Shown one piece after another: positions 27,194 to 36,055 of a stretch of 64,000 nucleotides of DNA. The stretch is from Dyadobacter soli (GTDB lineage Bacteria > Bacteroidota > Bacteroidia > Cytophagales > Spirosomataceae). The translations under genes and the position numbers were made by a program. The notes under the pieces were generated by a model. It ran no database searches. It was not told the origin of the DNA and worked only from the letters and a program-made list of their open reading frames with translations. The stretch spans positions 43,119-107,118 of the forward strand of contig NZ_FNAN01000029.1 of the NCBI RefSeq assembly GCF_900101885.1, given 5' to 3'. Positions within the stretch are counted from its first letter, which is position 1; every line of letters starts with the position of its first letter.

Positions 27194-28975
27194 TTATTTC
27201 CCGGGCCTGTATTGATAATTCCCCCTCCCGCCAGGCGCTGCATCGCCATTCAGCCAGAAATCCATCACGTCGCCATCGTTCTGCATATGATCACTCCATT
27301 TAAATTCAAAATCCGGCTCGCCTGAAATGCCCAGCAAGGCTTTCGGAACCTTTATTTCCAGCTTGTTTCCTGAAATGGAATAGTCGATTTCACCGGCCTT
27401 CTGCCAGTTCCAGGCTGCATCTGTTTTCTCGATTGTAGCCTTCGGCCCCGGGTTAATGCGGTTGATTACAAAGTCGTAACCTTCCCAACCAGTATTCTTG
27501 TCACGGTCAATATCGATAAAGAGCCGCATCCAGCCCGGATCGGTGCGTGGAGTGAAGGCCTGGGCGGTTTCTACATAAAAGTAAATGTGGTCGGCGTCAC
27601 GGGCCACTTTGGAAAGGACAATGTCGTTGCGGCCTGTCGTATTCCGGTACACCATGCTTCCCCAACCCGGACTGTCGCGGTGTATGGTACTCCCCTTGTG
27701 CGCATGGAAAGCCGGTAGCACGTTCGCCCATTCTTTAAACTGCCCCATAGGAATGGTAACCTCCTTCGAAACGCGTTGCGGTGCCGGCAAACCTTTGAAA
27801 CGACGGATATTAGCCGCCATCTGGTAGTAATAATTGTCGCCATGCCCGCCTTTCATCGGCTCGATGTCGCGGCTCCCTTCCTGGTCGAACTCGTCGGGGA
27901 ATGCATTGGTTTGCTGTTGCCATACGTCGTAACGCCCGGCGATCCATTCATTCCAACCCGTGACGAACACGAGCTCGGGGTTGATTTCCAGGGCACGGTC
28001 CCATTGTTCCTGGAAATTATGGCCGTAATTGACGGCCCCAGGCTCGGTAATGTGCCCGTTCGTGTACGTGTAGCTCCGCCCGAACGAACCGGTTGCATTC
28101 AATGCGGTGAGGCCGCGTTCCTTCGTCCAGTTCTGCGCGACGCCCACGGTGGCTTGCTCGAAGCTGCCGTCGGCATTCTTTTTGAAACCGTGCTGCGGGT
28201 AAATTTCCAGCCAGCCCCAGTGATCAGGTTTCTCCGGGCCTTTGTTATACACCGGCTGACCGGGGCGGAAGGTGAAGAATTCGCGCATTTCCTTTTCTAA
28301 TTCCGGTTGTGTTTGCTGCCCTTTAATGGTTTCGGTAAATGCGGGATCGGCCATGATGAACGGCTTTCCCTTCCATTGAAACCACAGGTCTTTGTATTTC
28401 CCCGGCTTATAAAGGTCCCGGTAAATTTCCCGTATGATTTCCTTCCCGCCATCAGTCACCCAAAACGGCAGCATAAATGCAATCTGAGGCGTTTTGACGC
28501 CGTCTTTGCGGGCTTGCGTAAATACCTCGCAAAGCTTCATGTACGACTCCTTCCAGGTGATATTGCCGTTGGTACAATCAAAAATGATCATGTCCACGCC
28601 CGCGTCGGCGAGCATTTCGGCGTGTTTGCGGAGTACCCATTCGTCGGTATCGATGTAATAGCCAAACAGCGGCTCGGCCCAGAACCACGGACTGTTCCGC
28701 TTCGGCCAGACCGGGTTTTTGAAATCGTGAACAGCCTTGGGATCGCGTGCGAGGTATTCGGTCACATTCAGGGGCGGATTGTTTTTGGCTTGCTGCGTAT
28801 GCCAGGTCCAGTAGAATAGCCCCACGAATTTGTCCTTTTTCAAATCGCCTACTTGTGAATGGTCCGGCAGTTTGCGGCCTGCGGCGTCGGTTGCGGTGAC
28901 GTCGGCGCTATAATTCTGGCCAAATGCATTGGTAATGAAAAACCCGCAAAACAATATCTGTACAATTTGATTCAT
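27194..28975 (-). CDS. Secreted GH71/GH99-like glycosidase with C-terminal sugar-binding-like domain, copy A
   Basis: The 593-residue protein has a signal peptide (ending TNAFGQ). A TIM-barrel domain with FVGLFYWTWH at the start, the segment AGVDMIIFDCTNG, and the motif VTGWNEWIAGR with Glu343 matches GH99/GH71-like enzymes. GH99 enzymes are endo-alpha-mannosidases or mannanases. In these a second catalytic Glu lies three residues after the first; here that position is not Glu, so activity or mechanism may differ. Residues about 420-590 look like a CBM9/DOMON-like domain (FYVETAQAF, MRLFIDIDRDKNTGWEGYDF). It lies near two SusCD pairs, consistent with glycan degradation. A paralog lies just upstream. 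Confidence 0.78.
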   Translation of the reverse strand: MNQIVQILFCGFFITNAFGQNYSADVTATDAAGRKLPDHSQVGDLKKDKFVGLFYWTWHTQQAKNNPPLNVTEYLARDPKAVHDFKNPVWPKRNSPWFWAEPLFGYYIDTDEWVLRKHAEMLADAGVDMIIFDCTNGNITWKESYMKLCEVFTQARKDGVKTPQIAFMLPFWVTDGGKEIIREIYRDLYKPGKYKDLWFQWKGKPFIMADPAFTETIKGQQTQPELEKEMREFFTFRPGQPVYNKGPEKPDHWGWLEIYPQHGFKKNADGSFEQATVGVAQNWTKERGLTALNATGSFGRSYTYTNGHITEPGAVNYGHNFQEQWDRALEINPELVFVTGWNEWIAGRYDVWQQQTNAFPDEFDQEGSRDIEPMKGGHGDNYYYQMAANIRRFKGLPAPQRVSKEVTIPMGQFKEWANVLPAFHAHKGSTIHRDSPGWGSMVYRNTTGRNDIVLSKVARDADHIYFYVETAQAFTPRTDPGWMRLFIDIDRDKNTGWEGYDFVINRINPGPKATIEKTDAAWNWQKAGEIDYSISGNKLEIKVPKALLGISGEPDFEFKWSDHMQNDGDVMDFWLNGDAAPGGRGNYQYRPGK

Positions 28976-28978
28976 GTG

Positions 28979-29112
28979 CTACAATTCTCGCGGTGCGCTG
29001 CACCTTGTTGGATTTGGATTGCTATGTTCTACAATTCTTGCGGTGCGCTGCACCTTGTTGGATTTGGATTGTTATGTTCTACAATTCTTGCGGTGCGCTG
29101 CACCTTTATTGA
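28979..29112. repeat. 50-bp tandem repeat, 2.7 copies, with palindromic core
   Basis: Copies start at 28979, 29029 and 29079. Copies 1 and 2 differ at two positions only; copy 3 diverges after about 28 bases and runs into the stop codon of the neighbouring gene. Each contains GGTGCGCTGCACC, an inverted repeat with a 3-base loop, followed by a T/G-rich stretch. The array fills the whole gap between the two GH99-like genes. It looks like an interspersed REP-like element of Cytophagales. Confidence 0.85.
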
Positions 29113-30839
29113 TTTACAATAAAATTAAACCGCCCGCCCGGCGCCACATCGCCGTTCACATACCAGTCCAGCGGGTTGCCGTCCTCCTGCATATTGTCCG
29201 ACCATTTGAATTCCATATTTAAAGGTGCCTTCAAATTGAAGAGGTAGCTCCGCGGAATGGTCACCATCATCCGGTTACCCTGCACCTGGTAGGTTACCTT
29301 TTTCACATCGTGCCAGTTGCCTGCGCGGTATTGCTGCAACGTGTTGCCTGCCACAATGCGGTAATCGTAACCCTTCCAGCCGGTGGCCGGTTTGCGGTCG
29401 GTATCGAGGTAGAGGCGCATCCAGTTGTCGCCGGAGTTGGGAGTAATTTCAGCCATTGTTTGGGCGTAGAAATAGAGGTTTTTGCTATCGTGCGCCACTT
29501 TCAGTTGGTCAAAATCGTTGCGGCCGGTTTTGTTCACATACGTATGCGTGGGCTCGGTTTGCGCGCCCGGGTGGTTGCGCTCCTGCGTGTCGCCGGTGTA
29601 GTCGCGGTAGGTAAGCGTAACGTCCTTCCAGTCGTCAAATGCTTTGATGGTTTTAATGGGGCCTAATGCAGGATTAGCCTCCGCGCCTTTGTAGCGGCGC
29701 ACATTACCGACGAGCTGCATATAATAATGGTCTTTCAAACCGGCGGTCAGCGAAGGCTCTATGTCGCGACTGTACTCCGGACTGGCCTGATCGCAGAACC
29801 ACGAATGCTCCGGGTTCATGTCGCGGCTTGGGAATTTACCGGCAATCCATTCATTCCAGCCTGTTACATATACAAAAGGCGTATTTTGTTTGATGGCGTA
29901 GTCCCATTGCTCTTGCACATTGTAGCCATAGACAATGTCCTTTTTAGGATCACCGGGTGAGCCGTTACGGTGACTGCGGCCCCAATTGTCCATATTTCCA
30001 TAAAACGCCGAGCCGCCCATTCCCGCCGTCGGGTTGGGATGCTGGGCTACGGACACATTGATGATCTCGCCCTCACCTTTGGTATTATAATGTACTTTCT
30101 GCGGCCGCGTGAACGAAATCCACGGCCAGCCATTCACTTTCTGCTTTTCGGTAGGCCACTGGGACTCGCGGAAGGTAAAGAAGGATTCGAAGTTTTTGCC
30201 TTTGGCCTCATTGCTAATGCCGATGATGAGCGGCTTGCCATCGAGCAGGTACCAGCTGTCGGGGTGTCGGTAGGGAGCGCCTTCTTTGTAAAACATATCA
30301 TAGGCCTCCTGCATTGTTTCGCCGGATTGGGTATTGGTGTAAAACACAATTTTCGGTGCATTGCGGCCCTGCGCACGCACGGCGTCCATGGCTTTCATGA
30401 GCACATCGGCTTGCTTGGGATAAGTGAGCCGGTTGGTAGCGTCGATGACGAGGAAATCCACGCCGGCATCGGTCAGGAGCTGAATGCTGCGGAGGTGTAC
30501 CCAATAATCGTCGGCTTTGTAATAACCGTAAATAGGCTGGCCCCAATAATACATGCCCAGGTTTTTCGGATCGCCGCCCCAATGCGGGTTATCGAAATCT
30601 TCGAGCACGTCCGGGTGTTTGGAAACGATTTCGTGAAGGTCCCAGGCCTTCGCCGGGGCCACATCATGCCACAAAAAATAAAACATGCCTACCTGCCGGT
30701 TGGCTTTCGGATCGCCCACGGTTGCATTTTGCGGCAATGTGCGTCCGAGATCGTCGGTACCGGCAAGCGGTTGCGCCCGGGTGGTGCGGGTCATTGCTAA
30801 AATAGAAATGAAGAGATATAGCGTTATGTGTTTTTGCAT
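29106..30839 (-). CDS. Secreted GH71/GH99-like glycosidase with C-terminal sugar-binding-like domain, copy B
   Basis: The 577-residue paralog of copy A has a signal peptide (ending TTRAQP), the opening VGMFYFLWHD, the segment AGVDFLVIDATNR and the motif VTGWNEWIAGK with Glu330. The C-terminal domain ends DWYVNGDVAPGGRFNF, closely similar to the end of copy A (DFWLNGDAAPGGRGNY). The barrel surfaces differ, so the two may act on different linkages of the same glycan. The stop codon at 29106-29108 lies inside the degenerate third copy of the 50-bp repeat. The gene follows the SusCD pairs in transcription order. Confidence 0.78.
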   Translation of the reverse strand: MQKHITLYLFISILAMTRTTRAQPLAGTDDLGRTLPQNATVGDPKANRQVGMFYFLWHDVAPAKAWDLHEIVSKHPDVLEDFDNPHWGGDPKNLGMYYWGQPIYGYYKADDYWVHLRSIQLLTDAGVDFLVIDATNRLTYPKQADVLMKAMDAVRAQGRNAPKIVFYTNTQSGETMQEAYDMFYKEGAPYRHPDSWYLLDGKPLIIGISNEAKGKNFESFFTFRESQWPTEKQKVNGWPWISFTRPQKVHYNTKGEGEIINVSVAQHPNPTAGMGGSAFYGNMDNWGRSHRNGSPGDPKKDIVYGYNVQEQWDYAIKQNTPFVYVTGWNEWIAGKFPSRDMNPEHSWFCDQASPEYSRDIEPSLTAGLKDHYYMQLVGNVRRYKGAEANPALGPIKTIKAFDDWKDVTLTYRDYTGDTQERNHPGAQTEPTHTYVNKTGRNDFDQLKVAHDSKNLYFYAQTMAEITPNSGDNWMRLYLDTDRKPATGWKGYDYRIVAGNTLQQYRAGNWHDVKKVTYQVQGNRMMVTIPRSYLFNLKAPLNMEFKWSDNMQEDGNPLDWYVNGDVAPGGRFNFIVNQ

Positions 30840-30900
30840 TGATGAAAGCTTTGGGGGATGGTTTTAGACATTACTGCGGGAGCTGTTGTGGGGGCTATTG

Positions 30901-31100
30901 ACCGCTGACGGCCGACTGCTGGTATGGTGACGGTCGGGAATTTGACCGCCGACCGCCGACCGCTGACGGCCGACTGCTGTATGGTAGCGGTCGGGAATTT
31001 GACCATGGACGATTGACAATTCCCGAGCTGACACGCTGCCTATGGTCTGTCATCCGTAGGCGATCAGCCATCGGCGGTCGGCGGTCAGCGGTCGGCGGTC
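30901..31100. repeat. Degenerate GACCGCC heptamer repeats, direct and inverted
   Basis: A 47-bp segment starting ACCGCTGACGGCCGACTGCT at 30901 recurs at 30959 (58-bp period) with few changes. The bases between them are GACCGCC heptamers. At 31073-31099 the complementary form GGCGGTC recurs several times, so the two ends can pair. It occupies most of the 268-bp gap between copy B and the second SusD gene. No gene is seen in it. Confidence 0.75.
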
Positions 31101-31107
31101 AATATCC

Positions 31108-32892
31108 TCAATCCAGCCAGCCTGGGTTTTGCCAGTCGCGGTCGGGGGATCCGGTGCCGGATAGGCCGATAATTTTGTCGACTTCGCTTTGGTCGATGGG
31201 ATACATGAGGTATTTATCGGAGAATGCGTTCCGGTTCTGGAACTTGAAGCGTTTGTAAACGTAATTGGAACCGCTTTTGGTGATGCGCATACCCGTCACG
31301 AAGCGGTCGGTCTGGTCGAGGATCTTCCAGCGGCGGACATCGAAAAAGCGGTGCTCTTCGAATGCTAGCTCGATACGCCGCTCGTTGCGATACTTCTTTT
31401 CGAATGCATCCTTGCTCATACCCAGCGGAAAGCCGGGCATTCCGGCGCGGGTTCGCACGGCATTCACGGCGTCACGGGCTGACATCGACAAGTTACCCGC
31501 TTTCACCGGCACATCCGGCCCTGCTGATTGGTAAGCCGATTCCGCAAAGTTCAAATACAGTTCTGCCAGCCGCATCAACCGCACCGCGCCGTCGGCATCA
31601 TTATTCTGCCCGGAGCGGAAATTGCTGAACTTCCGCAAATAGTAACCCGTGCGGGTATGCTTGCGGTTGATATCCGAAATCTCTTCCTCCCCGCCTACGA
31701 ATGTCTCTACCTTCTTGCCATTGGGTTGATCGAGGTTGCGGACAGCGCCATTGTAATAAACAGAAGCATAAAAACGCGGATCACGGCCCGCATAAGGGTC
31801 ATTTTCCTTATAACCCGATTTAGCATTGATAACGGGAACCGTCCTCGCCTCATCGGAATAGCCGGTGATGGGCGCTTCGCCATTCGCCATTTCATAGGCA
31901 TCGACGAGGTCCTGCGTCGGGCAAGGGCCGGTGCGCTCCATACCCGGGTTCGTAGGCATGCCCGCATATCGCCACACCTGCATTTTGTCGCCGACGTGGT
32001 AAATGGTTTCCTTATCGGTAGCGCGCTGGTCGTTGGAGGTCGTGAAGAAAAAGAGCGCGTAGGCATTCTGGGCGATGTTTGCAGCTGGTTTTTCATCGAA
32101 AAGCCGGTAGCCATTGGCCAGGCATTCCGCCAAAGCCTCCGCATTGATCTCCGTCGCCTTCGCCCAGTCGTAAGTCCCGTCGCTCCAAAGCGGGGAAGCG
32201 GCGTAAGTCACGGCCTGGCTTTTGATCGCATAAGCCACGGCGCGCGTCATGATACCGTATTGGTTGTCAAAAATTTCCCATGGAAGCCCGTCGCGGGTTG
32301 CGGGATACGACAATGCCTTGTCACAATCCGACAGAATGAATGTGACGACCTCGGAAAACTTCGCGCGTTTGTCGGTCGAGAAATCGTGGTCGATGCCGAG
32401 CGGCTTGTCGAAGATCGGCACGCCGCCGTAGCGTTTGATGAGTTGCAGGTAATACAATGCCCGCAGAGTGTGCGCCTGCGCCGTCCAGGCGTTTTTCTCA
32501 CCCTCGCTCGCGTACACGGGAGCGGTTTTAATGTTTTCGATAAACACATTGCATTTCCGGATGCCTTCGTACAAATCCCCCCACGGGCTGCCGTCGGCGG
32601 AATTTTTGCCGTAGGTGGTGGAAGTCACGTTACCGCCATACCACACGATGTAGCGCGAGCCGGGCGTAATGTCGTCGGCGTCCTGGGCTTCGTCGGTAAA
32701 CGAGGCGCGGTCCATATAAGGCTTGGGAACGAAGCCGTAGCAGGAATTGAGGTAGCCGCGCGTCCGGTTGTAATCGCTGAAAACCTGGTCCATGGTAATG
32801 CGGCCGTCGGTAGGCAGGTCGAGCTGCTCGTTGCAGGCAGTCAGCAGGCCGGTAAGCGCCGTGGTGAGCAGGAGTAGTTTATATTTTTTCAT
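31108..32892 (-). CDS. SusD/RagB-like outer-membrane lipoprotein, second pair
   Basis: The start is ATG 32892, which opens a lipoprotein signal (LTGLLTAC, Cys 20), giving 594 aa; upstream codons in frame overlap the SusC gene and lack a signal. Features of the family are the N-terminal TDGRITMDQVFSD, the TPR-like helices (AQAHTLRALYYLQLIKRYGGVPI) and the C-terminal RNERRIELAFEEHRFFDVRRW. SusD proteins form the lid on a SusC channel and bind the glycan at the surface. It follows its SusC partner by 14 bp. The C-terminus ends with the usual NPGWLD. Confidence 0.92.
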   Translation of the reverse strand: MKKYKLLLLTTALTGLLTACNEQLDLPTDGRITMDQVFSDYNRTRGYLNSCYGFVPKPYMDRASFTDEAQDADDITPGSRYIVWYGGNVTSTTYGKNSADGSPWGDLYEGIRKCNVFIENIKTAPVYASEGEKNAWTAQAHTLRALYYLQLIKRYGGVPIFDKPLGIDHDFSTDKRAKFSEVVTFILSDCDKALSYPATRDGLPWEIFDNQYGIMTRAVAYAIKSQAVTYAASPLWSDGTYDWAKATEINAEALAECLANGYRLFDEKPAANIAQNAYALFFFTTSNDQRATDKETIYHVGDKMQVWRYAGMPTNPGMERTGPCPTQDLVDAYEMANGEAPITGYSDEARTVPVINAKSGYKENDPYAGRDPRFYASVYYNGAVRNLDQPNGKKVETFVGGEEEISDINRKHTRTGYYLRKFSNFRSGQNNDADGAVRLMRLAELYLNFAESAYQSAGPDVPVKAGNLSMSARDAVNAVRTRAGMPGFPLGMSKDAFEKKYRNERRIELAFEEHRFFDVRRWKILDQTDRFVTGMRITKSGSNYVYKRFKFQNRNAFSDKYLMYPIDQSEVDKIIGLSGTGSPDRDWQNPGWLD

Positions 32893-32906
32893 ATCAAAAA
32901 CCTGAT

Positions 32907-35900
32907 TTAAAAAGTCACACTGATGCCTGCATTGAAAACCCGGTACGCCGGGAAAGCGAGGTAACCATCGCCCTCGGGCCCGAAATCGCCGGATTTCATC
33001 TTGTCCCAGGTAATGAGGTTCTGCCCGCTCACAAGGATCCGCAGCTTGTCCGCGCGGATCACTTTGGAAATGGAAAGCGGCAGCGTGTACGAAAGCTCCA
33101 CGTTTTTCAGGCGCACATACGAGCGGTCGTACAGGTAGTAATCGCTTGCCTCGTGGTTTACGGTCCGCGCCAGCGACAATGCAGGTGAGGTAATCTTCCC
33201 GCCAGCCGCATACCGCTCGGGCGTCCATGCATTGCGGTGCAAATCGCCGAACACGCCGTCGTAATCGGTTTCGAAAACGCCGGTACCGGCATACATGGCC
33301 GAATAGTTGCCGACGCCCTGGAAAAGCAGGCTCAGGTCGAAGTTTTTGTAGGTAAAACCGGCAGAAATGCCGTAAATGACGCTGGGCAGCGTCCCGGTAC
33401 CGATCGGCGCCTTGTCGCGTTCGTCGATTTTACCGTCGGCATTGAGGTCCTGGTATTTCAAATCACCCGGGCGCGGCGTGCCGAAACTGTATGCCAGATT
33501 ACTGTCATCGATTTCCTGTTGTGAATTAAAAAATCCGTTTCCATTGCTGTAATCCACACGGTAGCCGAAAGCTTGCCCGAATGCATAGCCCTCCTCCCAT
33601 TTGCGGTAGGCATAATCCTCCGTTTTACGCGCCTCGTTCCAACTGATGATCTTGTTTTTTGCGTAGCTCAGCATGAGCCCGGCGTGGACGGAGAAGTCTT
33701 TGTTAAACATTTTAGTATAACCCAAATTCAAATCCACACCCTTGTTCTCGAAAATCCCCGCATTGATTTTGGGATAATTCTCCAAAGGAATGCCCTGGTA
33801 AAGCGGGATCGTCGACAGCGCACCCACCACCATATTATCCATCCGCTCCTTAAACACATCCACCGAAACCGAAAATGCATTCAGCAAGCCGAGGTCGATC
33901 CCGAAATTCTGCTTTTTGGAAACCTCCGCACGGATATTGGGATTACCCACCTGCCCTTCCTCGACCAGGTATTGCAGCGAACCGATCGGCCCGCCGCCTT
34001 TCACGGTCACATTATCGAGGTAGGCAAAGCGCATGAGCCCGCTCTGATCGTTGGCGGTTTTGCCGTAAGAAGCACGGAATTTCAGGTTGGTCAGGAATGC
34101 ATTGTTTCTCAAAAACGGCTCATTGGAAGCCACCCAGGCGGCCGAAACCGCCGGCGTGCTGGTATAGCGCACATTCCGCGCATATTGCTCCGAACCCGAA
34201 TAACCCAGGTCGAGCTTCACCAGGTAGCGGTTATCGAAGCCATAGGAAACCTCGAAGCCCGAGCTTAGGCGGTTGTAAGGCAGCAAGTTAGGCGAAGAGT
34301 TATCGGCTTTCGTCAGGTTTTGGTAAAACATATAGGCCATTCCGCCCACCCGGTGCCGTCCGAAATCGCGCTTGTAGTTCGCCACGATGTTGTAGGTGAG
34401 GTGGTAATAGTAAGAATGACTCTTGGAATAGGCCAGCGGCGTGTTGTTTTGCGCGCCCTTTTTGGTAAATGTCAATGCTGAATCGCTGGTTTGCACCCAG
34501 CGTTCGTAGTCTTGTTTGGTGGAAAGGCTGCCCACGGAATTAGTCTGGTAGGCCATGGTACCCGTCAGATTAAGGCCTTTGGTGAGAAAACCCATATCGA
34601 GATCGAGGCCGAACTGCGAGACGATATTCGTAACGGTATGCCTCGTGTAGCCCGTCCGGTTGAGCATGCCGTAGGTAGGCGATTCCACGCGTTCGGTCGT
34701 GATCACTTTTCCTCCGGCATCGAGCACTTCGCCGGAGCTACTCGTGACGGCCGGCGTCACGGGCCCGTAAACCGTCGGCGGAATCTGGAAAATGCTTTCG
34801 TAAACCGCCGCATTGCTTACACCACCGGGCGTGCGCTCGCGCTTCACATTACCCGCGAGGCGGATGAATGCTTTCAGGTAGCGGTTCAAGCTCATATCGA
34901 TATTGGAGCGGTAATTGACCCAGATATTGTTCGCATTGGGGTCGTAGCGCGGCTGGTCCGTTTTGAAATAACCTCCCTGGTGCATGAAGTTGATGTTCGA
35001 GAAAAACTGCACCTTGTCATTACCGCCCGTCACATTCACGCTGGCGCGCTGCATGGCAGCGAAGTTTTTGAGGTAGCGGTCATACCAGTTGTTATTCGGG
35101 TACAAATCGCGGTTCTGCCCGGAGCGGTAACCTTCGATCTGCTGCTGGTTGAACAGGTAATTGGCGCCCAGGCCATCATTCAATGCGGCCTGGTTGCGCA
35201 TTTCGGCATATTCGGCGGCATTGTAGAATGCAGGTTTGGTAGTAACCTGCTGCATCGACTGATCGAAGCGCGTCTTGATCTGCAACGGGCCTCTTCTGCC
35301 GCGTTTTGTCGTGATGACCAGGAGCCCATTAGCGCCCTGGATGCCGTACAACGCCTGCGTGGAAGCATCTTTGAGCACAGTGATGGATTCGATTTCGTTC
35401 GCAGTAATGTATTCCAATGTCTGGTTGCTGTTGTACGCATTGATAATGCCGTCGATGATCACAAGCGGGCCGGAAGTGCGGGCGGCAGAGAGGCCGCGGA
35501 TCGAGAGATTGGTGGTCGCACGGGAAAGTTCGGAGAATGCTTCCTGTGTCGTAAGGCCGGATAAGCGGCCGGCCAGCGTTTGCGTAAGGTTCGCAACGGG
35601 CGATTTTTCCAGTTCCTCCCCCTTCACGGTCGATACCGCGCCCGAGAGCTCGCTGCGCAGCTGGGAAGTATAGCCGAGCTGTACCACCTCATCTTTCAAA
35701 TGCGCGTCCCATTTCAGGCGTACTTCCAGTTCCTGCCTGTCGGAGACAGCGATCTTCTCATTGCCGTAGCCATTCAGCGAGCATATCACCGCATTGCTGC
35801 CGTCGTCGAGGGTCATGGTAAACTCGCCGTTGACGTTGGTAGCCGTCCCGTTCTTGCCGTTTTCGGAAAGGATCGTCACCCCTGCGAGCGGCTGGCCGAA

Positions 35901-36023
35901 TTCATTCAATACCTTGCCTGTCACCACTCCCGGGGCACCTGCCGGTTCCTGTGCGTAGAGCTGCATTCCCGCCAGCAGGCAAAGCAGGAAGGTTATTATT
36001 TTTGATTTGATAAAATGTATCAT
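32907..36023 (-). CDS. SusC/RagA TonB-linked outer-membrane transporter, second pair (no STN domain)
   Basis: From ATG 36023 the protein has 1038 aa with a signal ending MQLYAQ. A carboxypeptidase-like regulatory domain (VTGKVLNEFGQPLAGVTI) is followed by a plug domain with LAGRLSGL, IRGLSA and IIDGIINA, and a long beta barrel ending in an aromatic residue (GISVTF). Unlike the first SusC of this locus it has no STN signalling domain, so it cannot talk to the FecR anti-sigma factor directly. It imports oligosaccharides with TonB energy together with the SusD that follows it. Confidence 0.93.
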   Translation of the reverse strand: MIHFIKSKIITFLLCLLAGMQLYAQEPAGAPGVVTGKVLNEFGQPLAGVTILSENGKNGTATNVNGEFTMTLDDGSNAVICSLNGYGNEKIAVSDRQELEVRLKWDAHLKDEVVQLGYTSQLRSELSGAVSTVKGEELEKSPVANLTQTLAGRLSGLTTQEAFSELSRATTNLSIRGLSAARTSGPLVIIDGIINAYNSNQTLEYITANEIESITVLKDASTQALYGIQGANGLLVITTKRGRRGPLQIKTRFDQSMQQVTTKPAFYNAAEYAEMRNQAALNDGLGANYLFNQQQIEGYRSGQNRDLYPNNNWYDRYLKNFAAMQRASVNVTGGNDKVQFFSNINFMHQGGYFKTDQPRYDPNANNIWVNYRSNIDMSLNRYLKAFIRLAGNVKRERTPGGVSNAAVYESIFQIPPTVYGPVTPAVTSSSGEVLDAGGKVITTERVESPTYGMLNRTGYTRHTVTNIVSQFGLDLDMGFLTKGLNLTGTMAYQTNSVGSLSTKQDYERWVQTSDSALTFTKKGAQNNTPLAYSKSHSYYYHLTYNIVANYKRDFGRHRVGGMAYMFYQNLTKADNSSPNLLPYNRLSSGFEVSYGFDNRYLVKLDLGYSGSEQYARNVRYTSTPAVSAAWVASNEPFLRNNAFLTNLKFRASYGKTANDQSGLMRFAYLDNVTVKGGGPIGSLQYLVEEGQVGNPNIRAEVSKKQNFGIDLGLLNAFSVSVDVFKERMDNMVVGALSTIPLYQGIPLENYPKINAGIFENKGVDLNLGYTKMFNKDFSVHAGLMLSYAKNKIISWNEARKTEDYAYRKWEEGYAFGQAFGYRVDYSNGNGFFNSQQEIDDSNLAYSFGTPRPGDLKYQDLNADGKIDERDKAPIGTGTLPSVIYGISAGFTYKNFDLSLLFQGVGNYSAMYAGTGVFETDYDGVFGDLHRNAWTPERYAAGGKITSPALSLARTVNHEASDYYLYDRSYVRLKNVELSYTLPLSISKVIRADKLRILVSGQNLITWDKMKSGDFGPEGDGYLAFPAYRVFNAGISVTF

Positions 36024-36055
36024 ATCCTTGAAGATCTGGGCTTTTGAAAACTGGA

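Noticed and set aside
28979..29112. CRISPR array
   Set aside because: The units are contiguous with no unique spacers, only 2.7 copies, and no cas genes occur.
31528..32877. Open frame of 449 codons opposite susD
   Set aside because: The SusD frame has signal peptide, family motifs and correct neighbours; the antisense frame has none.
32893..33228. N-terminal extension of the second SusD gene
   Set aside because: It overlaps the susC 3' end and lacks a signal; the lipobox starts at ATG 32892.
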